Shown here: positions 35,493-48,925 of the stretch, piece after piece
How the letters are laid out: each line of letters opens with the position of its first letter
How positions within the stretch are numbered: position 1 is the first letter of the stretch
Origin: Ulva prolifera
Taxonomy: Eukaryota; Chlorophyta; Ulvophyceae; Ulvales; Ulvaceae
Direction: 5' to 3'
DNA length: 64,000 nt
NCBI GenBank assembly: GCA_023078555.1
Contig: CM041199.1
Coordinates: 10,713,943 to 10,777,942, forward strand
Program-made: the position numbers and the translations under genes
Notes under the pieces: generated by a model
Database searches by the model: none
Told to the model about the DNA's origin: nothing
The model's input: only the letters and a program-made list of their open reading frames with translations

Positions 35493-38400
35493 TTGGTTGC
35501 AGCCACGCAACCCCCCGCACATCAAAAGGTACATCGCGATCAACATTCCAAGATGTTGGGGGGTATGGGATGTCCATCATTCATTGCGTATTTTCTGCAG
35601 ACACCATGGAGTGGTGTGGTGCAAAAGTGCACACTTTCCACCAACCCATGTGAATGGACTTGGTTGTACCCACGCACCCCCTGCGCATCAAAAGGTAAGT
35701 CGCCATCAACATTCCAAGATGTTGGAGGGTATGGGATGTCCATCATTCATTGCGTATTTTCTGCAGACACCATGGAGTGGTGTGGTGCAAAAGTGCACAC
35801 TTTCCACCAACCCATGTGAATGGACTTGGTTGTACCCACGCACCCCCTGCGCATCAAAAGGTAAGTCGCCAACAACATTCCAAGATGTTGGAGGGTATGG
35901 GATGTCCATCATTCATTGCGTATTTTCTGCAGACACCATGGAGTGGTGTGGTGCAAAAGTGCACACTTTCCACCAACCATGTGAATGGACTTGGTTGTAG
36001 CCACGCAACCCCCCGCGCAGCAAAAGGTACGTCGCCATGAACATTCCAAGATGTTGGGGGGTATGGGATGTCCATCATTCATTGCATATTTGTTGCTGAC
36101 TCCCAGGAGTGGCGTGGGGCAAAAGTGCACACTTTTCACCAACCATGTGAATGGACTTGGTTGTAGCCACGCAACCCCCCGCGCATGAAAAGGTACGTCG
36201 CCATGAACATTCCAAGATGTTGGGGGGTATGGGATGATTATCATTCATTGCATATTTGCTGCTGACTCCCAGGAGTGGCGTGGGGCAAAAGTGCACACTT
36301 TTCACCAACCATGTGAATGGACTTGGCTATAGACAAGCATACCCCCGCGCACCATAGGGAAGTTGCCAGAAACATCCTCTGATTCTGAAAGATCTAGGAC
36401 GTCAAGTATGCATTTCACAGTTGTTGCTAACTTCCAGGAGTGGCGTGGAACAAAAGTGCACACTTTTCACCAACCATGTGAATGGACTTGGTTGTAGCCA
36501 CGCAACCCCCCGCGCAGCAAAATGTACGTCGCCATCAACATTCCAAGATGTTGGGGGGTATGGGATGTCCATCATTCATTGCGTATTTTCTGCAGACACC
36601 ATGGAGTGGTGTAATGCAAAAGTGCACACTTTCCACCAACCCATGTGAACGGACTTGGTTGCAGCCACGCAACCCCCCGCACATCAAAAGGTACATCGCG
36701 ATCAACATTCCAAGATGTTGGGGGGTATGGGATGTCCATCATTCATTGCGTATTTTTTGCAGACACCATGGAGTGGTGTGGTGCAAAAGTGCACACTTTC
36801 CACCAACCCATGTGAATGGACTTGGTTGTACCCACGCACCCCCTGCGCATCAAAAGGTAAGTCGCCATCAACATTCCAAGATGTTGGAGGGTATGGGATG
36901 TCCATCATTCATTGCGTATTTTCTGCAGACACCATGGAGTGGTGTGGTGCAAAAGTGCACACTTTCCACCAACCCATGTGAATGGACTTGGTTGTACCCA
37001 CGCACCCCCTGCGCATCAAAAGGTAAGTCGCCAACAACATTCCAAGATGTTGGAGGGTATGGGATGTCCATCATTCATTGCGTATTTTCTGCAGACACCA
37101 TGGAGTGGTGTGGTGCAAAAGTGCACACTTTCCACCAACCCATGTGAACGGACTTGGTTGCAGCCACGCAACCCCCCGCACATCAAAAGGTACATCGCGA
37201 TCAACATTCCAAGATGTTGGGGGGTATGGGATGTCCATCATTCATTGCGCATTTTCTGCAGACACCATGGAGTGGTGTGGTGCAAAAGTGCACACTTTCC
37301 ACCAACCCATGTGAATGGACTTGGTTGTAGCCACGCAACCCCACGCGCATCAAAAGGTACGTCGCCATGAACATTCAAAGATGTTGGGGGGTATGGGATG
37401 TCCATCATTCATTGCGTATTTTCTGCAGACACCATGGAGTGGTGTGGTGCAAAAGTGCACACTTTCCACCAACCCATGTGAATGGACTTGGTTGTAGCCA
37501 CGCAACCCCACGCGCATCAAAAGGTACGTCGCCATGAACATTCCAAGATGTTGGAGGGTATGGGATGTCCATCATTCATTGCGTATTTTCTGCAGACACC
37601 ATGGAGTGGTGTGGTGCAAAAGTGCACACTTTCCACCAACCATGTGAATGGACTTGGTTGTAGCCACGCAACCCCCCGCGCAGCAAAAGGTACGTCGCCA
37701 TGAACATTCCAAGATGTTGGGGGGTATGGGATGTCCATCATTCATTGCATATTTGTTGCTGACTCCCAGGAGTGGCGTGGGGCAAAAGTGCACACTTTTC
37801 ACCAACCATGTGAATGGACTTGGTTGTAGCCACGCAACCCCCCGCGCATGAAAAGGTACGTCGCCATGAACATTCCAAGATGTTGGGGGGTATGGGATGA
37901 TTATCATTCATTGCATATTTGCTGCTGACTCCCAGGAGTGGCGTGGGGCAAAAGTGCACACTTTTCACCAACCATGTGAATGGACTTGGCTATAGACAAG
38001 CATACCCCCGCGCACCATAGGGAAGTTGCCAGAAACATCCTCTGATTCTGAAAGATCTAGGACGTCAAGTATGCATTTCACAGTTGTTGCTAACTTCCAG
38101 GAGTGGCGTGGAACAAAAGTGCACACTTTTCACCAACCATGTGAATGGACTTGGTTGTAGCCACGCAACCCCCCGCGCAGCAAAAGGTACGTCGCCATCA
38201 ACATTCCAAGATGTTGGGGGGTATGGGATGTCCATCATTCATTGCGTATTTTCTGCAGACACCATGGAGTGGTGTAATGCAAAAGTGCACACTTTCCACC
38301 AACCCATGTGAACGGACTTGGTTGCAGCCACGCAACCCCCCGCACATCAAAAGGTACATCGCGATCAACATTCCAAGATGTTGGGGGGTATGGGATGTCC

Positions 38401-39314
38401 ATCATTCATTGCGCATTTTCTGCAGACACCATGGAGTGGTGTGGTGCAAAAGTGCACACTTTCCACCAACCCATGTGAATGGACTTGGTTGTAGCCACGC
38501 AACCCCACGCGCATCAAAAGGTACGTCGCCATGAACATTCAAAGATGTTGGGGGGTATGGGATGTCCATCATTCATTGCGTATTTTCTGCAGACACCATG
38601 GAGTGGTGTGGTGCAAAAGTGCACACTTTCCACCAACCCATGTGAATGGACTTGGTTGTAGCCACGCAACCCCACGCGCATCAAAAGGTACGTCGCCATG
38701 AACATTCCAAGATGTTGGAGGGTATGGGATGTCCATCATTCATTGCGTATTTTCTGCAGACACCATGGAGTGGTGTGGTGCAAAAGTGCACACTTTCCAC
38801 CAACCATGTGAATGGACTTGGTTGTAGCCACGCAACCCCCCGCGCAGCAAAAGGTACGTCGCCATGAACATTCCAAGATGTTGGGGGGTATGGGATGTCC
38901 ATCATTCATTGCATATTTGTTGCTGACTCCCAGGAGTGGCGTGGGGCAAAAGTGCACACTTTTCACCAACCATGTGAATGGACTTGGTTGTAGCCACGCA
39001 ACCCCCCGCGCATGAAAAGGTACGTCGCCATGAACATTCCAAGATGTTGGGGGGTATGGGATGATTATCATTCATTGCATATTTGCTGCTGACTCCCAGG
39101 AGTGGCGTGGGGCAAAAGTGCACACTTTTCACCAACCATGTGAATGGACTTGGCTATAGACAAGCATACCCCCGCGCACCATAGGGAAGTTGCCAGAAAC
39201 ATCCTCTGATTCTGAAAGATCTAGGACGTCAAGTATGCATTTCACAGTTGTTGCTAACTTCCAGGAGTGGCGTGGAACAAAAGTGCACACTTTTCACCAA
39301 CCATGTGAATGGAC
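35493..39314 (+). repeat. Mixed block with the splice-like GGTAAGT A variant
   Basis: A monomers at 35.66-35.87, 36.83-37.03 and later carry TGTACCCACGCACCCCCTGC and AAAAGGTAAGTCGCC. This changes the usual TAG to TAC and shortens the monomer by one base. Another A variant, AACCCCACGCGC, starts at 37.3 kb. C monomers are at 36323, 37986 and 39150. About 35890-37130 recurs at 38717-39957 (offset 2827, 17 monomers), including the unusual GCAAAATGTAC near 36520 and 39347. Confidence 0.82.
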
Positions 39315-39574
39315 TTGGTTGTAGCCACGCAACCCCCCGCGCAGCAAAATGTACGTCGCCATCAACATTCCAAGATGTTGGGGGGTATGGGATGTCCATC
39401 ATTCATTGCGTATTTTCTGCAGACACCATGGAGTGGTGTAATGCAAAAGTGCACACTTTCCACCAACCCATGTGAACGGACTTGGTTGCAGCCACGCAAC
39501 CCCCCGCACATCAAAAGGTACATCGCGATCAACATTCCAAGATGTTGGGGGGTATGGGATGTCCATCATTCATT
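37130..39574 (+). repeat. Tandem duplication of a 1164-bp, seven-monomer block
   Basis: About 37130-38410 matches 38294-39574 at an offset of 1164 bp, a little over two copies in tandem. Each copy reads A* (TTGCAG), A, A (AACCCCACGCGC), A, B, B, C with minor differences at the ends. Differences noticed are GCAAAAGG/GCAAAATG near 38183/39347, and GCGCATT/GCGTATT marks the right limit. Confidence 0.82.
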
Positions 39575-42500
39575 GCGTATTTTCTGCAGACACCATGGAG
39601 TGGTGTGGTGCAAAAGTGCACACTTTCCACCAACCCATGTGAATGGACTTGGTTGTACCCACGCACCCCCTGCGCATCAAAAGGTAAGTCGCCATCAACA
39701 TTCCAAGATGTTGGAGGGTATGGGATGTCCATCATTCATTGCGTATTTTCTGCAGACACCATGGAGTGGTGTGGTGCAAAAGTGCACACTTTCCACCAAC
39801 CCATGTGAATGGACTTGGTTGTACCCACGCACCCCCTGCGCATCAAAAGGTAAGTCGCCAACAACATTCCAAGATGTTGGAGGGTATGGGATGTCCATCA
39901 TTCATTGCGTATTTTCTGCAGACACCATGGAGTGGTGTGGTGCAAAAGTGCACACTTTCCACCAACCATGTGAATGGACTTGGTTGTAGCCACGCAACCC
40001 CCCGCGCAGCAAAAGGTACGTCGCCATCAACATTCCAAGATGTTGGGGGGTATGGGATGTCCATCATTCATTGCGTATTTTCTGCAGACACCATGGAGTG
40101 GTGTAATGCAAAAGTGCACACTTTCCACCAACCCATGTGAACGGACTTGGTTGCAGCCACGCAACCCCCCGCACATCAAAAGGTACATCGCGATCAACAT
40201 TCCAAGATGTTGGGGGGTATGGGATGTCCATCATTCATTGCGCATTTTCTGCAGACACCATGGAGTGGTGTGGTGCAAAAGTGCACACTTTCCACCAACC
40301 CATGTGAATGGACTTGGTTGTAGCCACGCAACCCCACGCGCATCAAAAGGTACGTCGCCATGAACATTCAAAGATGTTGGGGGGTATGGGATGTCCATCA
40401 TTCATTGCGTATTTTCTGCAGACACCATAGAGTGGTGTAATGCAAAAGTGCACACTTTCCACCAACCCATGTGAACGGACTTGGTTGCAGCCACGCAACC
40501 CCCCGCACATCAAAAGGTACATCGCGATCAACATTCCAAGATGTTGGGGGGTATGGGATGTCCATCATTCATTGCGCATTTTCTGCAGACACCATGGAGT
40601 GGTGTGGTGCAAAAGTGCACACTTTCCACCAACCCATGTGAATGGACTTGGTTGTACCCACGCACCCCCTGCGCATCAAAAGGTAAGTCGCCAACAACAT
40701 TCCAAGATGTTGGAGGGTATGGGATGTCCATCATTCATTGCGTATTTTCTGCAGGCACCATGGAGTGGTGTGGTGCAAAAGTGCACACTTTCCACCAACC
40801 CATGTGAATGGACTTGGTTGTACCCACGCACCCCCTGCGCATCAAAAGGTAAGTCGCCATCAACATTCCAAGATGTTGGAGGGTATGGGATGTCCATCAT
40901 TCATTGCGTATTTTCTGCAGACACCATGGTGTGGTGTGGTGCAAAAGTGCACACTTTCCACCAACCCATGTGAATGGACTTGGTTGATGCCACGCAACCC
41001 CACGCGCATCAAAAGGTACGTCGCCATGAACATTCAAAGATGTTGGGGGGTATGGGATGTCCATCATTCATTGCGCATTTTCTGCAGACACCATGGAGTG
41101 GTGTGGTGCAAAAGTGCACACTTTCCACCAACCCATGTGAATGGACTTGGTTGTAGCCACGCAACCCCACGCGCATCAAAAGGTACGTCGCCATGAACAT
41201 TCAAAGATGTTGGGGGGTATGGGATGTCCATCATTCATTGCGTATTTTCTGCAGACACCATGGAGTGGTGTGGTGCAAAAGTGCACACTTTCCACCAACC
41301 CATGTGAATGGACTTGGTTGTAGCCACGCAACCCCACGCGCATCAAAAGGTACGTCGCCATGAACATTCAAAGATGTTGGGGGGTATGGGATGTCCATCA
41401 TTCATTGCGTATTTTCTGCAGACACCATGGTGTGGTGTGGTGCAAAAGTGCACACTTTCCACCAACCCATGTGAATGGACTTGGTTGTAGCCACGCAACC
41501 CCCCGCGCAGCAAAAGGTACATCGTGATCAACATTCCAAGATGTTGGGGGGTATGGGATGTCCATCATTCATTGCGTATTTTCTGCAGACACCATGGAGT
41601 GGTGTGGTGCAAAAGTGCACACTTTCCACCAACCATGTGAATGGACTTGGTTGTAGCCACGCAACCCCCCGCGCAGCAAAAGGTACGTCGCCATCAACAT
41701 TCCAAGATGTTGGGGGGTATGGGATGTCCATCATTCATTGCGTATTTTCTGCAGACACCATGGAGTGGTGTAATGCAAAAGTGCACACTTTCCACCAACC
41801 CATGTGAACGGACTTGGTTGCAGCCACGCAACCCCCCGCACATCAAAAGGTACATCGCGATCAACATTCCAAGATGTTGGGGGGTATGGGATGTCCATCA
41901 TTCATTGCGCATTTTCTGCAGACACCATGGAGTGGTGTGGTGCAAAAGTGCACACTTTCCACCAACCCATGTGAATGGACTTGGTTGTAGCCACGCAACC
42001 CCACGCGCATCAAAAGGTACGTCGCCATGAACATTCAAAGATGTTGGGGGGTATGGGATGTCCATCATTCATTGCGTATTTTCTGCAGACACCATGGAGT
42101 GGTGTGGTGCAAAAGTGCACACTTTCCACCAACCCATGTGAATGGACTTGGTTGTAGCCACGCAACCCCACGCGCATCAAAAGGTACGTCGCCATGAACA
42201 TTCAAAGATGTTGGGGGGTATGGGATGTCCATCATTCATTGCGTATTTTCTGCAGACACCATGGTGTGGTGTGGTGCAAAAGTGCACCCTTTCCACCAAC
42301 CCATGTGAATGGACTTGGTTGTAGCCACGCAACCCCCCGCGCAGCAAAAGGTACATCGTGATCAACATTCCAAGATGTTGGGGGGTATGGGATGTCCATC
42401 ATTCATTGCGTATTTTCTGCAGACACCATAGAGTGGTGTAATGCAAAAGTGCACACTTTCCACCAACCCATGTGAACGGACTTGGTTGCAGCCACGCAAC

Positions 42501-43816
42501 CCCCCGCACATCAAAAGGTACATCGCGATCAACATTCCAAGATGTTGGGGGGTATGGGATGTCCATCATTCATTGCGCATTTTCTGCAGACACCATGGAG
42601 TGGTGTGGTGCAAAAGTGCACACTTTCCACCAACCCATGTGAATGGACTTGGTTGTACCCACGCACCCCCTGCGCATCAAAAGGTAAGTCGCCAACAACA
42701 TTCCAAGATGTTGGAGGGTATGGGATGTCCATCATTCATTGCGTATTTTCTGCAGACACCATGGAGTGGTGTGGTGCAAAAGTGCACACTTTCCACCAAC
42801 CCATGTGAATGGACTTGGTTGTACCCACGCAACCCCACGCGCATCAAAAGGTACGTCGCCATGAACATTCAAAGATGTTGGGGGGTATGGGATGTCCATC
42901 ATTCATTGCGCATTTTCTGCAGACACCATGGAGTGGTGTGATGCAAAAGTGCACACTTTCCACCAACCCATGTAAACTGACTTGGTTGCAGCCACGCAAC
43001 CCCCCGCACATCAAAAGGTACGTCGCCATGAACATTCAAAGATGTTGGGGGGCATGGGATGTCCATCATTCATTGCGTATTTTCTGCAGACACCATGGAG
43101 TGGTGTGGTGCAAAAGTGCACACTTTCCACCAACCCATGTGAATGGACTTGGTTGTAGCCACGCAACCCCACGCGCATCAAAAGGTACGTCGCCATGAAC
43201 ATTCAAAGATGTTGGGGGGTATGGGATGTCCATCATTCATTGCGTATTTTCTGCAGACACCATGGTGTGGTGTGGTGCAAAAGTGCACACTTTCCACCAA
43301 CCCATGTGAATGGACTTGGTTGTAGCCACGCAACCCCCCGCGCAGCAAAAGGTACATCGTGATCAACATTCCAAGATGTTGGGGGGTATGGGATGTCCAT
43401 CATTCATTGCGTATTTTCTGCAGACACCATGGAGTGGTGTGGTGCAAAAGTGCACACTTTTCACCAACCCATGTGAATGGACTTGGTTGTAGCCACGCAA
43501 CCCCACGCGCATCAAAAGGTACGTCGCCATGAACATTCAAAGATGTTGGGGGGTATGGGATGTCCATCATTCATTGCGTATTTTCTGCAGACACCATGGA
43601 GTGGTGTGGTGCAAAAGTGCACACTTTCCACCAACCCATGTGAATGGACTTGGTTGTAGCCACGCAACCCCACGCGCATCAAAAGGTACGTCGCCATGAA
43701 CATTCAAAGATGTTGGGGGGTATGGGATGTCCATCATTCATTGCGTATTTTCTGCAGACACCATGGAGTGGTGTGGTGCAAAAATGCACACTTTCCACCA
43801 ACCCATGTGAATGGAC
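39315..43816 (+). repeat. Run of 27 class A monomers
   Basis: Twenty-seven consecutive A monomers (starts 39315, 39482, 39649 ... 43650), all with a class A right half. Variants interleave: GGTAAGT with TGTACCC near 39.65-39.85, 40.65-40.85 and 42.65 kb; AACCCCACGCGC near 40.3, 41.0-41.3, 42.0-42.2, 42.8, 43.2, 43.5 and 43.7 kb; TACATCGTGATC near 41.5, 42.35 and 43.35 kb; and TTGGTTGCAG A* copies. Two copies have CACCATAGAG, which destroys NcoI, and one has TGCAGGCACC. There is no C for 6.0 kb (39315-45316). Confidence 0.88.
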
Positions 43817-46800
43817 TTGGTTGTAGCCACGCAACCCCCCGCGCATCAAAAGGTACGTCGCCATGAACATTCCAAGATGTTGGGGGGTATGGGATGATTA
43901 TCATTCATTGCATATTTGCTGCTGACTCCCAGGAGTGGCGTGGGGCAAAAGTGCACACTTTTCACCAACAATGTGAATGGACTTGGTTGTAGCCACGCAA
44001 CCCCCCGCGCATGAAAAGGTACATCGCCATCAACATTCCAAGATGTTGGGGGGTATGGGATGTCCATCATTCATTGCGTATTTTCTGCAGACACCATGGA
44101 GTGGTGTGGTGCAACAGTGCACACTTTCCACCAACCCATGTGAATGGACTTGGTTGTAGCCACGCAACCCCCCGCGCATCAAAAGGTACGTCCCCATGAA
44201 CATTCAAAGATGTCGGGGGGTATGGGATGTCCATCATCCATTGCGTATTTTCTGCAGACACCATGGAGTGGTGTGGTGCAAAAGTGCACACTTTCCACCA
44301 ACCCATGTGAATGGACTTGGTTGTAGCCACGCAACCCCCCGCGCATCAAAAGGTACGTCCCCATGAACATTCAAAGATGTCGGGGGGTATGGTATGTCCA
44401 TCATCCATTGCGTATTTTCTGCAGACACCATGGAGTGGTGTGGTGCAAAAATGCACACTTTCCACCAACCCATGTGAATGGACTTGGTTGTAGCCACGCA
44501 ACCCCCCGCGCATCAAAAGGTACGTCGCCATGAACATTCCAAGATGTTGGGGGGTATGGGATGATTATCATTCATTGCATATTTGCTGCTGACTCCCAGG
44601 AGTGGCGTGGGGCAAAAGTGCACACTTTTCACCAACAATGTGAATGGACTTGGTTGTAGCCACGCAACCCCCCGCGCATGAAAAGGTACATCGCCATCAA
44701 CATTCCAAGATGCTGGGGGGTATGGGATGTCCATCACTCATTGCGTATTTTCTGCAGACACCATGGAGTGGTGTGGTGCAAAAGTGGACACTTTCCACCA
44801 ACCCATGTGAATGGACTTGGTTGTAGCCACGCAACCCCCCGCGCATCAAAAGGTACGTCCCCATGAACATTCAAAGATGTCGGGGGGTATGGGATGTCCA
44901 TCATCCATTGCGTATTTTCTGCAGACACCATGGAGTGGTGTGGTGCAAAAGTGCACACTTTCCACCAACCCATGTGAATGGACTTGGTTGTAGCCACGCA
45001 ACCCCCCGCGCATCAAAAGGTACGTCCCCATGAACATTCAAAGATGTCGGGGGGTATGGGATGTCCATCATCCATTGCGTATTTTCTGCAGACACCATGG
45101 AGTGGTGTGGTGCAAAAGTGCACACTTTCCACCAACCCATGTGAATGGACTTGGTTGTAGCCACGCAACCCCCCGCGCATGAAAAGGTACGTCGCCATGA
45201 ACATTCCAAGATGTTGGGGGGTATGGGATGATTATCATTCATTGCATATTTGCTGCTGACTCCCAGGAGTGGCGTTGGGCAAAAGTGCACACTTTTCACC
45301 AACCATGTGAATGGACTTGGCTATAGACAAGCATACCCCCGCGCACCATAGGGAAGTTGCCAGAAACATCCTTTGATTCTGAAAGATCTATGACGTCAAG
45401 TATGCATTGCACAGTTGTTGCTAACTCCCAGGAGTGGCGTGGAACAAAAGTGCACACCTTTCACCAACCATGTGAATGGACTCGGTTGTAGCCACGCAAC
45501 CCCCCGCGCAGCAAATGGTACGTCGGCATCAACATTCCAAGATGTTGGGGGGTATGGGATGTCCATCATGCATTGCGTATTTTCTGCAGACACCATGGCG
45601 TGGTGTGGTGCAAAACTGCACACTTTCCACCAACCCATGTGAATGGACTTGGTTGTAGCCACGCAACCCCCCGCACATCAAAGGTACGACGACATGAACA
45701 TTCCAAGATGTTGGGAGGCATGGGATGTCCATCATTCATTGCGTATTTTCTGCAGACACCATGGAGTGGTGTAATGCAAAAGTGCACACTTTCCACCAAC
45801 CCATGTAAACTGACTTGGTTGCAGCCACGCAACCCCCCGCACATCAAAGGTACGACGACATGAACATTCCAAGATGTTGGGGGGCATGGGATGTCCATCA
45901 TTCATTGCGTATTTCCTGCAGACACCATGGAGTGGTGTGGTGCAAAAGTGCACACTTTCCACCAACCCATGTGAATGGACTTGGTTGTAGCCACGCAACC
46001 CCCTGCGCATCAAAAGGTACGTCCCCATGAACATTCAAAGATGTTGGGGGGTATGGGATGTCCATCATTCATTGCGTATTTTCTGCAGACACCATGGTGT
46101 GGTGTGGTGCAAAAGTGCACACTTTCCACCAACCCATGTGAATGGACTTGGTTGTAGCCACGCAACCCCCCGCGCAGCAAAAGGTACATCGTGATCAACA
46201 TTCCAAGATGTTGGGGGGTATGGGATGTCCATCATTCATTGCGTATTTTCTGCAGACACCATGGAGTGGTGTGGTGCAAAAGTGCACACTTTCCACCAAC
46301 CCATGTGAATGGACTTGGTTGTAGCCACGCAACCCCACGCGCATCAAAAGGTACGTCGCCATGAACATTCAAAGATGTTGGGGGGTATGGGATGTCCATC
46401 ATTCATTGCGTATTTTCTGCAGACACCATGGAGTGGTGTGGTGCAAAAGTGCACACTTTCCACCAACCCATGTGAATGGACTTGGTTGTAGCCACGCAAC
46501 CCCACGCGCATCAAAAGGTACGTCGCCATGAACATTCAAAGATGTTGGGGGGTATGGGATGTCCATCATTCATTGCGTATTTTCTGCAGACACCATGGAG
46601 TGGTGTGGTGCAAAAATGCACACTTTCCACCAACCCATGTGAATGGACTTGGTTGTAGCCACGCAACCCCCCGCGCATCAAAAGGTACGTCGCCATGAAC
46701 ATTCCAAGATGTTGGGGGGTATGGGATGATTATCATTCATTGCATATTTGCTGCTGACTCCCAGGAGTGGCGTGGGGCAAAAGTGCACACTTTTCACCAA

Positions 46801-48925
46801 CAATGTGAATGGACTTGGTTGTAGCCACGCAACCCCCCGCGCATGAAAAGGTACATCGCCATCAACATTCCAAGATGTTGGGGGGTATGGGATGTCCATC
46901 ATTCATTGCGTATTTTCTGCAGACACCATGGAGTGGTGTGGTGCAACAGTGCACACTTTCCACCAACCCATGTGAATGGACTTGGTTGTAGCCACGCAAC
47001 CCCCCGCGCATCAAAAGGTACGTCCCCATGAACATTCAAAGATGTCGGGGGGTATGGGATGTCCATCATCCATTGCGTATTTTCTGCAGACACCATGGAG
47101 TGGTGTGGTGCAAAAGTGCACACTTTCCACCAACCCATGTGAATGGACTTGGTTGTAGCCACGCAACCCCCCGCGCATCAAAAGGTACGTCCCCATGAAC
47201 ATTCAAAGATGTCGGGGGGTATGGTATGTCCATCATCCATTGCGTATTTTCTGCAGACACCATGGAGTGGTGTGGTGCAAAAATGCACACTTTCCACCAA
47301 CCCATGTGAATGGACTTGGTTGTAGCCACGCAACCCCCCGCGCATCAAAAGGTACGTCGCCATGAACATTCCAAGATGTTGGGGGGTATGGGATGATTAT
47401 CATTCATTGCATATTTGCTGCTGACTCCCAGGAGTGGCGTGGGGCAAAAGTGCACACTTTTCACCAACAATGTGAATGGACTTGGTTGTAGCCACGCAAC
47501 CCCCCGCGCATGAAAAGGTACATCGCCATCAACATTCCAAGATGTTGGGGGGTATGGGATGTCCATCACTCATTGCGTATTTTCTGCAGACACCATGGAG
47601 TGGTGTGGTGCAAAAGTGGACACTTTCCACCAACCCATGTGAATGGACTTGGTTGTAGCCACGCAACCCCCCGCGCATCAAAAGGTACGTCCCCATGAAC
47701 ATTCAAAGATGTCGGGGGGTATGGGATGTCCATCATCCATTGCGTATTTTCTGCAGACACCATGGAGTGGTGTGGTGCAAAAGTGCACACTTTCCACCAA
47801 CCCATGTGAATGGACTTGGTTGTAGCCACGCAACCCCCCGCGCATCAAAAGGTACGTCCCCATGAACATTCAAAGATGTCGGGGGGTATGGGATGTCCAT
47901 CATCCATTGCGTATTTTCTGCAGACACCATGGAGTGGTGTGGTGCAAAAGTGCACACTTTCCACCAACCCATGTGAATGGACTTGGTTGTAGCCACGCAA
48001 CCCCCCGCGCATGAAAAGGTACGTCGCCATGAACATTCCAAGATGTTGGGGGGTATGGGATGATTATCATTCATTGCATATTTGCTGCTGACTCCCAGGA
48101 GTGGCGTTGGGCAAAAGTGCACACTTTTCACCAACCATGTGAATGGACTTGGCTATAGACAAGCATACCCCCGCGCACCATAGGGAAGTTGCCAGAAACA
48201 TCCTTTGATTCTGAAAGATCTATGACGTCAAGTATGCATTGCACAGTTGTTGCTAACTCCCAGGAGTGGCGTGGAACAAAAGTGCACACCTTTCACCAAC
48301 CATGTGAATGGACTCGGTTGTAGCCACGCAACCCCCCGCGCAGCAAATGGTACGTCGGCATCAACATTCCAAGATGTTGGGGGGTATGGGATGTCCATCA
48401 TGCATTGCGTATTTTCTGCAGACACCATGGCGTGGTGTGGTGCAAAACTGCACACTTTCCACCAACCCATGTGAATGGACTTGGTTGTAGCCACGCAACC
48501 CCCCGCACATCAAAGGTACGACGACATGAACATTCCAAGATGTTGGGAGGCATGGGATGTCCATCATTCATTGCGTATTTTCTGCAGACACCATGGAGTG
48601 GTGTAATGCAAAAGTGCACACTTTCCACCAACCCATGTAAACTGACTTGGTTGCAGCCACGCAACCCCCCGCACATCAAAGGTACGACGACATGAACATT
48701 CCAAGATGTTGGGGGGCATGGGATGTCCATCATTCATTGCGTATTTCCTGCAGACACCATGGAGTGGTGTGGTGCAAAAGTGCACACTTTCCACCAACCC
48801 ATGTGAATGGACTTGGTTGTAGCCACGCAACCCCCTGCGCATCAAAAGGTACGTCCCCATGAACATTCAAAGATGTTGGGGGGTATGGGATGTCCATCAT
48901 TCATTGCGTATTTTCTGCAGACACC
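43193..48925 (+). repeat. Near-perfect 2832-bp (17-monomer) tandem duplication
   Basis: About 43193-46024 is repeated immediately at 46025 to about 48925. The only differences noticed are ACTTTTCACC/ACTTTCCACC near 43461/46293 and TGCTGGGG/TGTTGGGG near 44712/47544. Both copies share private variants: GATGTCGGGGGG, GGTATGTCC, GCAACAGTGCAC, AAAGTGGACAC, CATCACTC, GCGTTGGGC before C, CTATGACG and CACACCTTTC in C, and GTCGGCATC. The right limit is CACCATGGTG in the first copy against CACCAGGGAG in the sequence after the second. Confidence 0.93.

Noticed and set aside
35690..35700. GGTAAGT as a splice donor
   Set aside because: It matches a donor consensus, but it is a single-base variant of GGTACGT in one A subfamily, without any exon or acceptor context.
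35320..36000. 226-codon open frame (and similar at 36482-37147, 39309-39989, and on the minus strand at 28541-29095)
   Set aside because: It is made only of satellite monomers and the frame cycles through all three phases because the monomer is 166-167 bp. Length depends on chance loss of one TAG. No start context, domain or codon bias marks a gene. The many shorter frames of 60-130 codons on both strands are the same effect.
43193..48925. Assembly duplication as sole explanation of the near-identical blocks
   Set aside because: It cannot be excluded from sequence alone. But the copies carry a few distinct differences, and duplications of many ages and sizes occur throughout, which fits normal satellite turnover.
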